Translations under genes and position numbers: made by a program
Part shown: positions 25,728 to 35,258 of the stretch, in pieces
How the letters are laid out: every line of letters starts with the position of its first letter
How positions within the stretch are numbered: position 1 is the stretch's first letter
Source of the DNA: Prevotella sp. KH2C16
Lineage (GTDB): Bacteria; Bacteroidota; Bacteroidia; Bacteroidales; Bacteroidaceae
NCBI RefSeq assembly: GCF_900113305.1
Contig: NZ_FOOW01000012.1
Coordinates: forward strand, 1-64,000
DNA length: 64,000 bases
Reading direction: 5' to 3'
Notes under the pieces: generated by a model
What the model was told of the DNA's origin: nothing
The model's input: the letters and a program-made list of their open reading frames with translations, nothing else
Databases searched by the model: none

Positions 25728-28700
25728 TTAAAATCCTTCTAAATCATAATATTCGTCTTCCAAGTCAAAGGTCTTGGCCTTCGGCTTCTTGGGCGTCTTC
25801 CCGGTCGGCCGCCTCTTGCCCTTGCCCTTGATCGTGTCGCCCGGCTCAAGGCCGAACCCGTCGTTGAAGTAGATGCCCGTGCTGGTGCGCTTCTTGGGTG
25901 CGGGAGCAGGCTTCTTCACGGGAGCCGGTTTCGTGGTTGGGGCCGGTTTGGCGGCAGGACGGGGCGCAGTCGGGGAAGTCTTGGAAACTTGCGGAGCGGG
26001 AGTGCGCTCAGGAGCCACCGTCGTTGCCCGGGTACCCTCCACGGGGTTTCCGCGGGGCTCGTCGGGGATGACGGTGGTACCCCTGGCCGGCTCTGCGACT
26101 TTCTCCGGCTCGCGTGGTATCACCGTAGTGCCCACAGGTTCCACGCGTCGTTGCCCGTCGGGGGGAACTACGGTGGTGGCAGGTTGCTCCTTCCTTTTCT
26201 CCTCTATGTCTGGAATCACAGTCGTTCCGGTGGTCTCTGGTCTGACATCAAGACCATTGTCAATAAACACGCCACGGTCGAGGCGACGGTCTATCTCCTC
26301 TACCGTCGGCTCCGCGGGTTTCTCTGTCGTAACCTCCTCGGGCTCGGCAAGCAACCGGAAGGTGCTCACCTTCAGCGGGGCAAAGTGTTTGGCATAGAAC
26401 GCATCGTAGTCATCGTAGCTGAAGGGATTGCCTATCATCTCGAGGTTAGGCTCGCTGATAATAATCGTCCGGCCATTGCCCAGACGGCGCGCGATGGCCT
26501 GCTGACGATGGAACTGACGCGCATACTGCAGAGCCTCGTCATAGTTGCGGAAGCCCTTTACCTGCATGCGGCGGAGTCCGGCATCCTCTTCGACGGTGAT
26601 CTCGAAGTTGCGCACCAGGAAGTTGGTGAAGTTGAACCGCGCCAACTCGAACAGCAACTGGTTCTCATTCACGGAATCCGGCTTATAGACTATCATGAAG
26701 ACAAAGTCGGCATTGCGCTCGTTGCTGAATGCGCGGGCAGCTATAGAGTCGCTGTCGTTGAGCACGACGCTTCGCCGGCTCCACACATCACCGATGTCGA
26801 AACGACCGCCGCGCAGTCTCCGCCCGGCATTCACCCCGTTCACTATCATTCCGGCCATCTCGCTCAAGGCACTTTCCGGGTATTTTTCCAGCACCATCCT
26901 CATATCCCGAAGGCAACCTTCTACATCACCTCCGTTCAATTTGCCCAGACCTCCGATGAAGAGGAACTTGTCGCGGTTGGCGCCCATTGGGAAACGGGTC
27001 TCCGACAAACGCACATTAGCACGCACATCGTTCAGGCGGTCGGCCTTGAAAGCGGTATAGGTGGCGGCATAGAGCGAGTCTTCCAGATGCACACCCAGGC
27101 GGGCATTTTCCTTGTAATACGGATCGTTGAGGATGGCCGTCCACTGGCTTCTCGGATACTCCGCCTTCAGTTTCCGCACATAAGCCTCCGCCCTATCGGG
27201 CTGCCCCATCCGATTATATAATAAGAAGAGGTGATAATACACATCATCCATCTGCTCGTAGTCAGGATACTGATCGACTATGCGGCGCAGGTTGCGCTCG
27301 CTCAGACGGAGATTGTCCATCTTATCCTTGAAAATAACGCCGGAGTGGTGAAGCCCTTCTTCCAGAATCTTGTTACTGGCTTCCGTCTGATCGAGAGTGA
27401 ACGGAATCTGGGCCAGATAGTACTCCCGACGGTGCGGGTCGTTCCTGACGCTGTCGACGGTGCTCCCCATTGAGTTCTGCGGCGACTGTTCACGGGCAGT
27501 AGAATCGTTCTGGGCAGCAGCGTCGCCGACGACCTCGCCGCCCATTCCGGCCACTACCGTCTTGTTAGCCCGCTGCCAGTTGTCCGCATTCTCACGATTG
27601 CCCCATAGCTTGCGGAAGGTTTCCTTGCCCTGCGCCACGATCATGGGGTTATAGAAATACCACATGGCTTCCTGATGGCCTGTGCCTGCCTGTTGCCGCA
27701 ATTGATAGTTCTCCATAGCCGCTCCGCCCGCATTGCGCTGCTGCACCTGGGCTGCCTCACGCTCTGCCAGGGCACGCGCGTCTTCCTTCTCCTTCTTTTT
27801 CAAATCATTGATGACACGGTCGATGGCCCCATTACGGTCTTTCTCGCTCATCTTGGCCAGTGCCTGCAGGGAGTCCTGAAGCTCTACTGCCGAAGTATAC
27901 GGCACCAGCTCATCGAGTACCTTGCTGCGCTCGGAAAGCTGCTGATAATCTTCACGGTCCCTGTCGAGCAAACCGATGGCCTCGCCATAGCACCGCTGGG
28001 CGTCGCCGAACTTCTCCTTCGCATAATAGAGATCGCCCAGACGAAGGAGCAATACCCCTTTCTCTATGCCGCTGCGCACGGCTCGCCTGTTGCCTTCCTC
28101 ATAGGCATAGATGGCCTGTATGGTATCCCGGTCAGCCAGATAGATGTTGCCGATGGCATAATAAACCTGTTCAAGAAACTCCTTGTTGTTGTCGGATGCC
28201 GCCATACGGCGCAGCTTGCTGATCATGCTCTTTGACTGTCCCCTCGCCATCACCTCAGTCTGGGCAATACGAGCATTAAACTCGAGCTCGTAAGGGGGAT
28301 TCATGCGAATGACATGGGCAAAGGCCTTATGGGCAGAGTCGCGCTGTCCGAGGCGGGCATAGAGCTGCCCCATGAGAAACCACTCGCGGGCTTTCTGCTT
28401 ACGGCGCATCTCGTGCTTGATTACCTTGCGCAGATAAGGAATAGCCTTGGCGTATTCACCCGTGTGGAGATAATAGTCCGTATGGGTGTAATCCCATTCT
28501 TTCATGGCACGCCAGTCCATGGAGTCGCGGCGCATATTGCGGATAACATCCTCTGCGTCATAGAGCCATCCGTTCTCGATATACGACTTTGCCAGCCAGG
28601 CACGGGCCTTGCCGAGGATGGCGGGCTGCGTGGCATAGAGGCGACTCATATAGGAGAAGGTGGAAGCAGCCTCGTCGAAAGCCCCTTCGTGGAACTGTGC

Positions 28701-29129
28701 CCGCCCCATGAGCATCCATGCTTTCCACAGAAACGGGTTATATTCCCGGCGGGAAAGCCACTCGCGGTCTTTCTCGGTCTTGCGTCGCTGCTTGTCCCAG
28801 ACCGGCCTGCGCTTGATGCTATGCTGATGGATGGCCTTCTCCGACTTTTCTATGGCCCGGTCGAAGTTAGCTTTTCCCAGTTCGCGGCTGTTCTTATTAC
28901 CCACGGTATAGAGAGGAATCAGCTCCGTGAAGTTATCCCTGTTGCCCGTCTCCTTCTCAAGCGAGCCGTCTATGTAGGCCTGGGAGCCATTATAATAAGT
29001 GTTATACCGCGCATTAAACGAATGCCACCATCTCGACCCGGGAGTATTCTTCTGGGTTGAGCAGGCCGTGATGAGTGTCAGCGCGACAGCCGTCAGCAGC
29101 ACAAGTGGGTATCGTCGATTGCGTTTCAC
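25728..29129 (-). CDS. porW: PorW/SprE-type TPR lipoprotein of type IX secretion
   Basis: 1133 residues with a lipoprotein signal (LITACSTQ, lipid Cys near residue 23). The mature start (WWHSFNARYNTYYNGSQAYI) is the hallmark of PorW/SprE, which links the motor and translocon of the type IX secretion system. Tetratricopeptide-type helical repeats fill about residues 100-420 and 580-800. The C-terminal 200 residues are low in complexity, rich in Pro, Thr and Lys, with five TTV(I/V/A)P repeats. The end is a conserved-looking patch, GIYFNDGFGLEPGDTIKGKG and an acidic-aromatic tail. It is longer than the P. gingivalis protein. It abuts porX. Confidence 0.88.
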   Translation of the reverse strand: MKRNRRYPLVLLTAVALTLITACSTQKNTPGSRWWHSFNARYNTYYNGSQAYIDGSLEKETGNRDNFTELIPLYTVGNKNSRELGKANFDRAIEKSEKAIHQHSIKRRPVWDKQRRKTEKDREWLSRREYNPFLWKAWMLMGRAQFHEGAFDEAASTFSYMSRLYATQPAILGKARAWLAKSYIENGWLYDAEDVIRNMRRDSMDWRAMKEWDYTHTDYYLHTGEYAKAIPYLRKVIKHEMRRKQKAREWFLMGQLYARLGQRDSAHKAFAHVIRMNPPYELEFNARIAQTEVMARGQSKSMISKLRRMAASDNNKEFLEQVYYAIGNIYLADRDTIQAIYAYEEGNRRAVRSGIEKGVLLLRLGDLYYAKEKFGDAQRCYGEAIGLLDRDREDYQQLSERSKVLDELVPYTSAVELQDSLQALAKMSEKDRNGAIDRVINDLKKKEKEDARALAEREAAQVQQRNAGGAAMENYQLRQQAGTGHQEAMWYFYNPMIVAQGKETFRKLWGNRENADNWQRANKTVVAGMGGEVVGDAAAQNDSTAREQSPQNSMGSTVDSVRNDPHRREYYLAQIPFTLDQTEASNKILEEGLHHSGVIFKDKMDNLRLSERNLRRIVDQYPDYEQMDDVYYHLFLLYNRMGQPDRAEAYVRKLKAEYPRSQWTAILNDPYYKENARLGVHLEDSLYAATYTAFKADRLNDVRANVRLSETRFPMGANRDKFLFIGGLGKLNGGDVEGCLRDMRMVLEKYPESALSEMAGMIVNGVNAGRRLRGGRFDIGDVWSRRSVVLNDSDSIAARAFSNERNADFVFMIVYKPDSVNENQLLFELARFNFTNFLVRNFEITVEEDAGLRRMQVKGFRNYDEALQYARQFHRQQAIARRLGNGRTIIISEPNLEMIGNPFSYDDYDAFYAKHFAPLKVSTFRLLAEPEEVTTEKPAEPTVEEIDRRLDRGVFIDNGLDVRPETTGTTVIPDIEEKRKEQPATTVVPPDGQRRVEPVGTTVIPREPEKVAEPARGTTVIPDEPRGNPVEGTRATTVAPERTPAPQVSKTSPTAPRPAAKPAPTTKPAPVKKPAPAPKKRTSTGIYFNDGFGLEPGDTIKGKGKRRPTGKTPKKPKAKTFDLEDEYYDLEGF

Positions 29130-29519
29130 TTATTTTCCTTCTATCATCAGGATGACCTCGTCCTTGATCTGGTCGGGCAGGTTGATGCCCCGGAGGATGA
29201 GGCTACGGTTCCAACCCTTCACCTCATCCGGGCGCATGGTATAGAGAACCTCCGAGAATTCTTCGGCCTCCTCGTCGGTATAGGCATCCGACGGCCGGCC
29301 TCGATAGGCATCGAGTTCCTCATCGGCATAATATTCAATTTCCTTGGTGGCGGCCTCCATCATACATTCCTGTTCACATTGCGGGTCGACACCCGAGCAG
29401 GTACTGCACGAAGAGCCAGCCTGTATAATCTCATCAGTCTCTCCCTTCTTCCTGAATATCAGGCTGAAGACTGCCACAAGAACACCAAGCACGATGAGAA
29501 TAATCAGTAAATAGAGCAT
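29130..29519 (-). CDS. Small membrane-anchored Cys-rich protein, unknown
   Basis: 129 residues: an N-terminal membrane helix (MLYLLIILIVLGVLVAVFSL) then a cluster of five cysteines (SSCSTCSGVDPQCEQECMME) that could bind a metal or iron-sulfur centre. An acidic region rich in Asp, Glu and Tyr follows, with a conserved-looking end (MRPDEVKGWNRSLILRGINL). I do not recognise the family. Its ATG is six bases after aroA, and the stop abuts the porW start, so it belongs to the operon and might serve envelope assembly or type IX secretion. Function is not known. Confidence 0.7.
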   Translation of the reverse strand: MLYLLIILIVLGVLVAVFSLIFRKKGETDEIIQAGSSCSTCSGVDPQCEQECMMEAATKEIEYYADEELDAYRGRPSDAYTDEEAEEFSEVLYTMRPDEVKGWNRSLILRGINLPDQIKDEVILMIEGK

Positions 29520-29525
29520 ATCCGG

Positions 29526-30776
29526 CTATTCCTCCTCGGTAATGGTAAAGCCTGCGTGGCGCAAGTCGTCCCAGAAACGGGGATACGACTTACTCACAAC
29601 CTGCGGCTCATTGATTCTAAGACCAGGAAAGACCACGGATAGCGGAGCGAAGGCCATGGCCATGCGATGGTCTTCATAAGTGTCAATAGGCTCCATGCTT
29701 GCCTCGCAGCGCTCTCCGTTCCAAAGGAGTTCGGTGCCGTTCCGGCTCTCCAGGACATAGCCCAGTTTCTTCAGTTCGGCCTTCAAAGCCTCGATACGGT
29801 CAGTCTCCTTGATGCGCAGACTTCCCAGTCCCTTAAAGTGAAAAGGTATGTTCATTCCACAGCAGCCTGCCACAAGGGTCTGAGCAAGATCGGGAGAATA
29901 GATGAAATCATAGTCCAGCCGAGGAATGGTGCGCAGATGGCGACTGAGCGCAACGGTGGTGGAAACTCCCTGTTCATGGACTCCGAACGAAGTCTTCACG
30001 CCCAGCAGGGAAAAGATATAACGCACCACGGAGTCGCCCTGCCGCGAACCATCCATCAGTCCGGAGAGGTTGAACCGGCTCTCGAGGTCGCCGCAGAGCG
30101 CCAGTATCTCGTACCAATACGACGAACCGCTCCAGTCGTTCTCAATCAAGTATTCCTGTCGGGCATAGGGCTTGGGCTTCACGGTAATCGTATCTACATC
30201 CGACCATTCCGCATCGGCCCCGAACTCACGCATCGCCCAGAGCGTAAGGTCGATGTAGGGACGGGAGACAATCTCGTCGGTCAAGCGCAGCTCAAGCCCT
30301 TTCTGCATGACAGGACCCGTCATCATCAAGGCCGACACATACTGCGAGCTCACATTTCCCGGCATATCGATATGCCCTCCCTTGAGGTGATGGCCCGTGA
30401 TTCGGAGCGGCGGATAGCCTTCTTCTCCTAGATAGAAGATATCGGCACCCAGATAGCGCAGCGCGTCGACGAGCACCCCGATGGGGCGATGCTTCATGCG
30501 TTCGGTACCCGTGATGACATGCGTGCCCTCGGTAACGCTCAGATAGGCCGTCAGGAAGCGCATGGCCGTCCCGGCAGCCTGGATGTCGATGACTTCAGGC
30601 AATTCCCGCAACGCATGGAGCATCACGCTCGTGTCGTCGCAGTCGGAAAGGTTGTTCGGATTGAGCGTGCCTCCCGCGAGGGCATTGATGATGAGGGCAC
30701 GGTTGCTGATGCTTTTCGATGCAGGCAGATCTATGGTCGCATCGAAATGCGGAGGAGCCAGAATGGAATATCTCAT
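29526..30776 (-). CDS. aroA: 3-phosphoshikimate 1-carboxyvinyltransferase (EPSP synthase)
   Basis: 416 residues. The opening ILAPPHFDATIDLPASKSIS carries the conserved Lys-Ser substrate site, followed by ALIINALAGG. AGTAMRFLTAYLSVTEG (about residue 83) and GNVSSQYVSALMM are typical. Late motifs are FHFKGLGSLRIKETDRIEAL and DTYEDHRMAMAFAPLS. The enzyme joins shikimate-3-phosphate and PEP in the sixth step of aromatic synthesis. It is the second gene of the operon, six bases after the metalloprotease. Confidence 0.96.
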   Translation of the reverse strand: MRYSILAPPHFDATIDLPASKSISNRALIINALAGGTLNPNNLSDCDDTSVMLHALRELPEVIDIQAAGTAMRFLTAYLSVTEGTHVITGTERMKHRPIGVLVDALRYLGADIFYLGEEGYPPLRITGHHLKGGHIDMPGNVSSQYVSALMMTGPVMQKGLELRLTDEIVSRPYIDLTLWAMREFGADAEWSDVDTITVKPKPYARQEYLIENDWSGSSYWYEILALCGDLESRFNLSGLMDGSRQGDSVVRYIFSLLGVKTSFGVHEQGVSTTVALSRHLRTIPRLDYDFIYSPDLAQTLVAGCCGMNIPFHFKGLGSLRIKETDRIEALKAELKKLGYVLESRNGTELLWNGERCEASMEPIDTYEDHRMAMAFAPLSVVFPGLRINEPQVVSKSYPRFWDDLRHAGFTITEEE

Positions 30777-30782
30777 AGCTTT

Positions 30783-31991
30783 CTATTTCACGATTCTAAT
30801 AGGCAGTTCTACAATGCCCTTCACGCTGCCCTTCAAGGTGCGGGTGGCACGAGTGCGTTCCTTCTTCGGCCCGGGAATGAGCGGACTATAGTAGAGCACA
30901 TGGCGCATACGGGCTTTCTGTTCGGCAGAGAACTTGAATCCCAGGGTGAAGAAGTAATCCATGAAGTTGGCCGACTGGAACTCCTTGCCGTCGCATCCGG
31001 TACGCGCCATCAGCACGCTCACCTTCAGAGGCTCTTCAGAAGAGACAGAATTCATGTATTGATGAACGCCGTCCACATAGCCTTTACGCACATAGCTGGG
31101 CGTATCGCCACAATAGTCGGTGTCCGCACAATCGTCGGTCATCTCGTATCCACCGTCCTCCTCCCGCTCCGCGAAAGTGTGATGCAGGCCCAGATAGTGC
31201 CCCAGTTCATGAGCCAGCGTAACATTCATATCCTTGGCTATGAGCTCGGTGCTCTGCGCCTGACGGAACATTCGGTGGTCGGCATTGGTATAACGGTCAG
31301 ACTCGTAATAGTTGCCGCCGGCATCCTTCCAGGCATACTTGCTGTTGATAGACGCGCAGTAGGCAAATCCGAGATTGGACTTGGTGATACCCGCCTTGTC
31401 AGTACCAATCTTGGTAAGTCCCTCAATGTCGTCGTCCTCTATCGCATAGGGCATGTGGGTGATGCCCAGCGTCTCCGACTGGGAGTCGTCATCACCTGCG
31501 AAATGATACATCATGACATTGATATACTCATTGGGCTCCCAGATATAGCGCACATAGTCCTTGTGGTTACCCATGAAATCGTAGGGATCAATGGGGTAAG
31601 TCCCGTTCCATTTCACATATTCCACACCGGGCACAGGGAGTTTGCGCCCTCTCTCGTCATACTCAGCGAGGACGAACCTCACGCGGATGTCCTCACTTTC
31701 CGAATCCCACTGCGAGGCATACACATTTCCTGCATAGAGGTCGTTCACATTGGCAAGAATCTGCCTTAGCCGTTCCTGCGGGATATACTGGCTCTCGTCA
31801 GACGCATCCTGATAGAGCACATGGAAGATAACGGGCAATTTATAAGTATACGACTCGTCGATTACAGCGGTAGTTTTATCCTCGTCTTCGTCCACCGCAA
31901 CCTTCGGAGAACCAGAAGGGGCATCGCCTTCAGAGCACGACGCAAGAAAGAGTGCCAGCACCGCAAGGCACATATATATATTCTTTTTCAT
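30783..31991 (-). CDS. Zinc metalloprotease lipoprotein (M43-like)
   Basis: 402 residues with a lipoprotein signal, MKKNIYMCLAVLALFLASCS (Cys19). The zinc site is HELGHYLGLHHTF (about residue 260: two His, catalytic Glu, third His), and the Met-turn is NFMDY (about 345). This is the metzincin M43 (pappalysin-like) pattern and matches lipoprotein metalloproteases of Bacteroidales. It lacks a type IX CTD, so it uses lipoprotein sorting. It heads a six-gene operon with aroA, a Cys-rich protein, porW, porX and tsaE. Substrate unknown. Confidence 0.88.
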   Translation of the reverse strand: MKKNIYMCLAVLALFLASCSEGDAPSGSPKVAVDEDEDKTTAVIDESYTYKLPVIFHVLYQDASDESQYIPQERLRQILANVNDLYAGNVYASQWDSESEDIRVRFVLAEYDERGRKLPVPGVEYVKWNGTYPIDPYDFMGNHKDYVRYIWEPNEYINVMMYHFAGDDDSQSETLGITHMPYAIEDDDIEGLTKIGTDKAGITKSNLGFAYCASINSKYAWKDAGGNYYESDRYTNADHRMFRQAQSTELIAKDMNVTLAHELGHYLGLHHTFAEREEDGGYEMTDDCADTDYCGDTPSYVRKGYVDGVHQYMNSVSSEEPLKVSVLMARTGCDGKEFQSANFMDYFFTLGFKFSAEQKARMRHVLYYSPLIPGPKKERTRATRTLKGSVKGIVELPIRIVK

Positions 31992-32014
31992 ATTCTACGA
32001 TTCTATCTTTACTA

Positions 32015-32022
32015 CAAAAGTA
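32015..32022 (-). promoter_or_regulatory. -7 box for the metalloprotease-porW-porX operon
   Basis: TACTTTTG on the minus strand, 23 bases upstream of the ATG at 31991. The -33 box is poor, so activation by another factor is possible. Confidence 0.55.
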
Positions 32023-32102
32023 GTAAAAAATAACGGAGAAATCAGGCTTTTCGTGTGGATTTTACCAAAATTATTATTTTTTTGAAAAAAAGCCCGCCCA
32101 AA

Positions 32103-32134
32103 CTTGCACATCTCACAATTATGTAGTATCTTTG
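32103..32134 (+). promoter_or_regulatory. Promoter of tRNA-Pro
   Basis: CTTG at 32103-32106 and TATCTTTG at 32127-32134 with a 20-bp spacer, 12 bases before the tRNA. Confidence 0.75.
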
Positions 32135-32146
32135 CAGCTGCTAAAT

Positions 32147-32221
32147 CGGGATGTAGTTCAGTAGGTTTAGAATGCTGGTCTGGGGGACCAGTGGTCGCTG
32201 GTTCGAGTCCAGTCATCCCGA
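32147..32221 (+). tRNA. tRNA-Pro (anticodon GGG)
   Basis: Acceptor stem CGGGATG pairs with CATCCCG; the anticodon arm is CTGGT, loop CTGGGGG, ACCAG (anticodon GGG). T arm has GGTTCGAGTCC. Discriminator A; no encoded CCA. 75 bases. Confidence 0.95.
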
Positions 32222-32234
32222 CTCACGGAAAGCA

Positions 32235-32262
32235 ACGGGGCTGATTATCAGCCCCGTTTGTT
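32235..32262 (+). terminator. Terminator after tRNA-Pro
   Basis: ACGGGGCTGA (32235-32244) pairs with TCAGCCCCGT (32248-32257) over a TTA loop and is followed by TTGTTTTG. Confidence 0.85.
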
Positions 32263-32534
32263 TTGTCAGGGTAAAGAGCCTGGCTAAAAGTCGGCGAACA
32301 TTCACTCCCTTACTCGTTGATTTTCTTCCTTAAACATCAAAAAACAAAAGTAGCGGACAGAGAATAGAAACATGGCATGAAATTTAACACTCCTTGACTT
32401 AGTCCACTTGGATATTCCGGTTCAACAGGCCGTGGCATGGAGAACTATTAGCGAGATACTGTCCGGACATAGCGCAAGCGCAGTAAACAATGATGCAGGC
32501 CATCGGAAACCGATGACCTGCATTATTCAAGAAG
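32263..32534. other. Gene-free stretch between the two tRNA genes
   Basis: Apart from the hairpin at 32488-32526 there is no convincing gene, RNA or repeat. A lone TACTTTTG on the minus strand (32346-32353) has no ORF after it. Confidence 0.5.
32488..32526 (-). terminator. Hairpin terminator after tRNA-Gln
   Basis: ATGCAGG and CATCGG pair with CCGATG and CCTGCAT around an AAA loop, with one unpaired base on each side; AATAATG-type AT-rich sequence flanks it. Lies just downstream of tRNA-Gln on its strand. Confidence 0.65.
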
Positions 32535-32605
32535 TTGGGATACCCGGATTCGAACCAGGAATGACAGGACCAGAATCTGTAGTGTTACCATTACACCATA
32601 TCCCA
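32535..32605 (-). tRNA. tRNA-Gln (anticodon CTG)
   Basis: 71 bases. Acceptor TGGGATA pairs with TATCCCA; the anticodon loop is TTCTGGT (CTG). T arm has GGTTCGAATCC. The pair next to the loop (positions 31-39) is A-C rather than A-T, a mismatch. Discriminator A, CCA not encoded. Confidence 0.92.
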
Positions 32606-32637
32606 CTATTCGCACATTGACCTTTCAATTGCGTTTG

Positions 32638-32668
32638 CAAAGTTACTGCTTTTTTGCGACATTCCAAA
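32638..32668 (-). promoter_or_regulatory. Promoter of tRNA-Gln
   Basis: On the minus strand, TTTG (32665-32668) and TAACTTTG (32638-32645) with a 19-bp spacer. Confidence 0.75.
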
Positions 32669-32740
32669 AGATTTCCCAACTTTTTTCATAAAAAAGTGCA
32701 AAAACAATCTTGAAACATGTTTTTTTAAAATAAATAGGGT

Positions 32741-32748
32741 TATCTTTG
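32741..32748 (+). promoter_or_regulatory. -7 box for rsfS-ftsH-cdsA
   Basis: TATCTTTG, 24 bases before the rsfS ATG. No clear TTTG -33 box at the right spacing. Confidence 0.55.
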
Positions 32749-32772
32749 TATCGTATAACATAATTTTTTTGA

Positions 32773-33132
32773 ATGACAACGACACAACTGTTAGTAAAAA
32801 CTATCATCAAGGGAATCCAAGAGAAGAAGGGACAGAACATCACCATCGTAGATCTTGCGGGCATCGACGGAGCTATCGCCAATTACTTTGTTATCTGCCA
32901 GGGCAACTCCCCATCGCAGGTGGAGGCGATTACAGAGTCCATCGGCGAGGTCGCAAGGAAAGACCAAGGCGAGAAGCCCGTAAATGTAGTGGGGCTCGGA
33001 AACGACCAGTGGGTGGCTATGGACTACACCGATGTTCTCGTGCATATATTCCTGCCGGAAATCAGAGAGTTCTACGACCTCGAAAATCTCTGGCAAGATG
33101 CCAAACTGACAACGATTCCGAATCTTGACTAA
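32773..33132 (+). CDS. rsfS: Ribosome silencing factor RsfS
   Basis: 119 residues of the RsfS/Iojap family. The conserved features are IVDLAGIDGAIANYFVICQG, SQVEAITESIGE, GLGNDQWVAMDYTDVLVHIF and a terminal YDLENLWQDAK. The protein binds ribosomal protein L14 and blocks subunit joining under starvation. It is first in a unit with ftsH, 51 bases downstream. Confidence 0.94.
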   Translation: MTTTQLLVKTIIKGIQEKKGQNITIVDLAGIDGAIANYFVICQGNSPSQVEAITESIGEVARKDQGEKPVNVVGLGNDQWVAMDYTDVLVHIFLPEIREFYDLENLWQDAKLTTIPNLD

Positions 33133-33183
33133 CATGGCATACTATTTGCCAGAATGTATCATATTATACATTTATTTTAATTT

Positions 33184-35253
33184 ATGGACAATAACAGCAA
33201 CCGATATAATCGGAACAACAAGAACGGCAACCAGCCCAAGATGCCAAGGTTTAACATGACCTGGATCTATGTCATTGCGTTCGTAATGATAACCCTGGTC
33301 CTCCTCAATGGTGGCGGAGACTTCCTCGCGGGCGAAGGCGTCTCGAAAGTGGTTACATATACCAAGTTCAAGGAGTATGTAGACAAGGGCTATGCCGAGA
33401 AGGTGGTGGTCAACAAGACAGGCAACACGCTGAAGATGTATGTCAAGGCGAAGAACATCCGGGATGTATTCCAGATGCCCGCCAAGCAGGTGGGACAGAG
33501 CCCCTTTGTGAAGGTTCAGTTCGGTTCCGTCGACGAATTGGAAAAATATCTGGATGAATCACAGAAGGCCGGAAAGATAAGAGACTTCGCCTACGACAAC
33601 AAGGAGGAGAACGGTCTGTGGAACCTGCTCTGGGGAATAGGCCCGTTTGCTGGTCTCCTGCTCCTCTGGTGGTTCCTAATGCGCGGCTTCAGCGGTGGCG
33701 CGGGAGGTGCCGGAGGAGGCGTGTTCAATGTCGGCAAGAGCAAGGCCAGGCTCTACGAGAAAGGAAACGAGATGGGCATTACCTTCAAGGATGTGGCCGG
33801 TCAGGAAGGCGCAAAGCAGGAAGTACAGGAAATCGTCGACTTCCTGAAAAACCCGAAGAAATATACCGACCTTGGGGGAAAGATTCCCAAGGGCGCACTA
33901 CTCATCGGCCCTCCGGGCACGGGTAAGACGCTGCTGGCCAAGGCCGTTGCCGGTGAGGCCGGCGTACCCTTCTTCTCCATGTCCGGCTCGGATTTCGTAG
34001 AGATGTTCGTAGGCGTGGGAGCGAGCCGTGTGCGCGATGTATTCCGCCAGGCCAAGGAGAAAGCGCCCTGCATCATCTTCATCGATGAGATTGACGCCGT
34101 GGGCCGCGCACGCTCCAAGAATCCGTCAATGGGCGGAAACGACGAGCGCGAGAACACCCTGAACGCCCTTCTCACAGAGATGGACGGATTCGGAACCAAC
34201 TCGGGAGTCATCGTCCTCGCTGCCACCAACCGCGTCGACATGCTCGACAATGCCTTGCTGCGTGCCGGTCGTTTCGACCGTCAGATTCATGTAGACCTGC
34301 CCGATCTGACAGAGCGCAAGGCCATATTCAATGTACATCTGCGGCCTATCAAGAAGGACGAGACCGTAGACATCGACTTTCTGGCCCGTCAGACGCCCGG
34401 CTTCTCGGGGGCAGACATCGCCAATGTATGCAACGAGGCTGCCCTGATTGCTGCCCGCCACAATAGCAACCATGTAACGAAACAGGACTTCCTGGACGCC
34501 GTAGACCGCATCATCGGCGGCCTGGAGAAGAAGACCAAGGTGATGACCGCCGACGAGAAGCGGGCCATCGCCATCCACGAGGCAGGACATGCCACCATAT
34601 CCTGGTTCTGCCAGCACGCCAATCCACTCGTCAAGGTTACCATCGTTCCGCGCGGCCAGGCTCTCGGAGCAGCATGGTATCTGCCTGAAGAACGCGTCAT
34701 CACGACCAAGGAGGAGATGCTCGACGAGATGTGCGCGCTCCTTGGCGGCCGGGCTGCCGAGGACCTCTTCGTGCACAGCATATCAACGGGAGCCATGAAC
34801 GACCTTGAGCGCGCCACCAAGAGCGCTTACGGAATGGTGGCCTATGCGGGCATGAGCGACAAACTGCCGAACATTTGCTACTACAACAATCAGGAATACC
34901 AGTTCCAGCGGCCGTACTCCGAGACGACGGCAAAGGTGATGGACGACGAGGTGCTGAAGATGATCAACGAGCAGTATGAGCGTGCAAAGCAGATTCTCAC
35001 GGAGCATGCCAAAGGGCACAATGAACTCGCCGACCTGCTCTTCCAGCGAGAGGTAATCTTCGCGGAGGATGTGGAACGCATCTTCGGCAAGCGCCCGTGG
35101 GCGAGCCGCTCGGAGGAAATCATCGAGGCCAACAAGGCCGACGCTCCCCGACTGGAGGACATGCCCGACATCGTGAAACAGGCACAGGCCGAGCATGAAG
35201 CCGCAAAGGCTGCCGGGGAGAACGACGAAAAAGAATCTAAAGAAGAGGAATAG
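33184..35253 (+). CDS. ftsH: ATP-dependent zinc metalloprotease FtsH
   Basis: 689 residues. Two membrane helices (about 20-40 and 143-165) flank the periplasmic domain. The AAA module has [20 protein letters not shown] (about 242), [12 protein letters not shown] (Walker B), the second region of homology ([20 protein letters not shown]) and the pore motif [11 protein letters not shown]. The peptidase zinc site is HEAGH (about 465) with a late Asp. FtsH degrades membrane and short-lived proteins. A glycine-rich stretch ([11 protein letters not shown]) follows the second helix. cdsA starts five bases after the stop. Confidence 0.97.
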   Translation: MDNNSNRYNRNNKNGNQPKMPRFNMTWIYVIAFVMITLVLLNGGGDFLAGEGVSKVVTYTKFKEYVDKGYAEKVVVNKTGNTLKMYVKAKNIRDVFQMPAKQVGQSPFVKVQFGSVDELEKYLDESQKAGKIRDFAYDNKEENGLWNLLWGIGPFAGLLLLWWFLMRGFSGGAGGAGGGVFNVGKSKARLYEKGNEMGITFKDVAGQEGAKQEVQEIVDFLKNPKKYTDLGGKIPKGALLIGPPGTGKTLLAKAVAGEAGVPFFSMSGSDFVEMFVGVGASRVRDVFRQAKEKAPCIIFIDEIDAVGRARSKNPSMGGNDERENTLNALLTEMDGFGTNSGVIVLAATNRVDMLDNALLRAGRFDRQIHVDLPDLTERKAIFNVHLRPIKKDETVDIDFLARQTPGFSGADIANVCNEAALIAARHNSNHVTKQDFLDAVDRIIGGLEKKTKVMTADEKRAIAIHEAGHATISWFCQHANPLVKVTIVPRGQALGAAWYLPEERVITTKEEMLDEMCALLGGRAAEDLFVHSISTGAMNDLERATKSAYGMVAYAGMSDKLPNICYYNNQEYQFQRPYSETTAKVMDDEVLKMINEQYERAKQILTEHAKGHNELADLLFQREVIFAEDVERIFGKRPWASRSEEIIEANKADAPRLEDMPDIVKQAQAEHEAAKAAGENDEKESKEEE

Positions 35254-35258
35254 CGATT

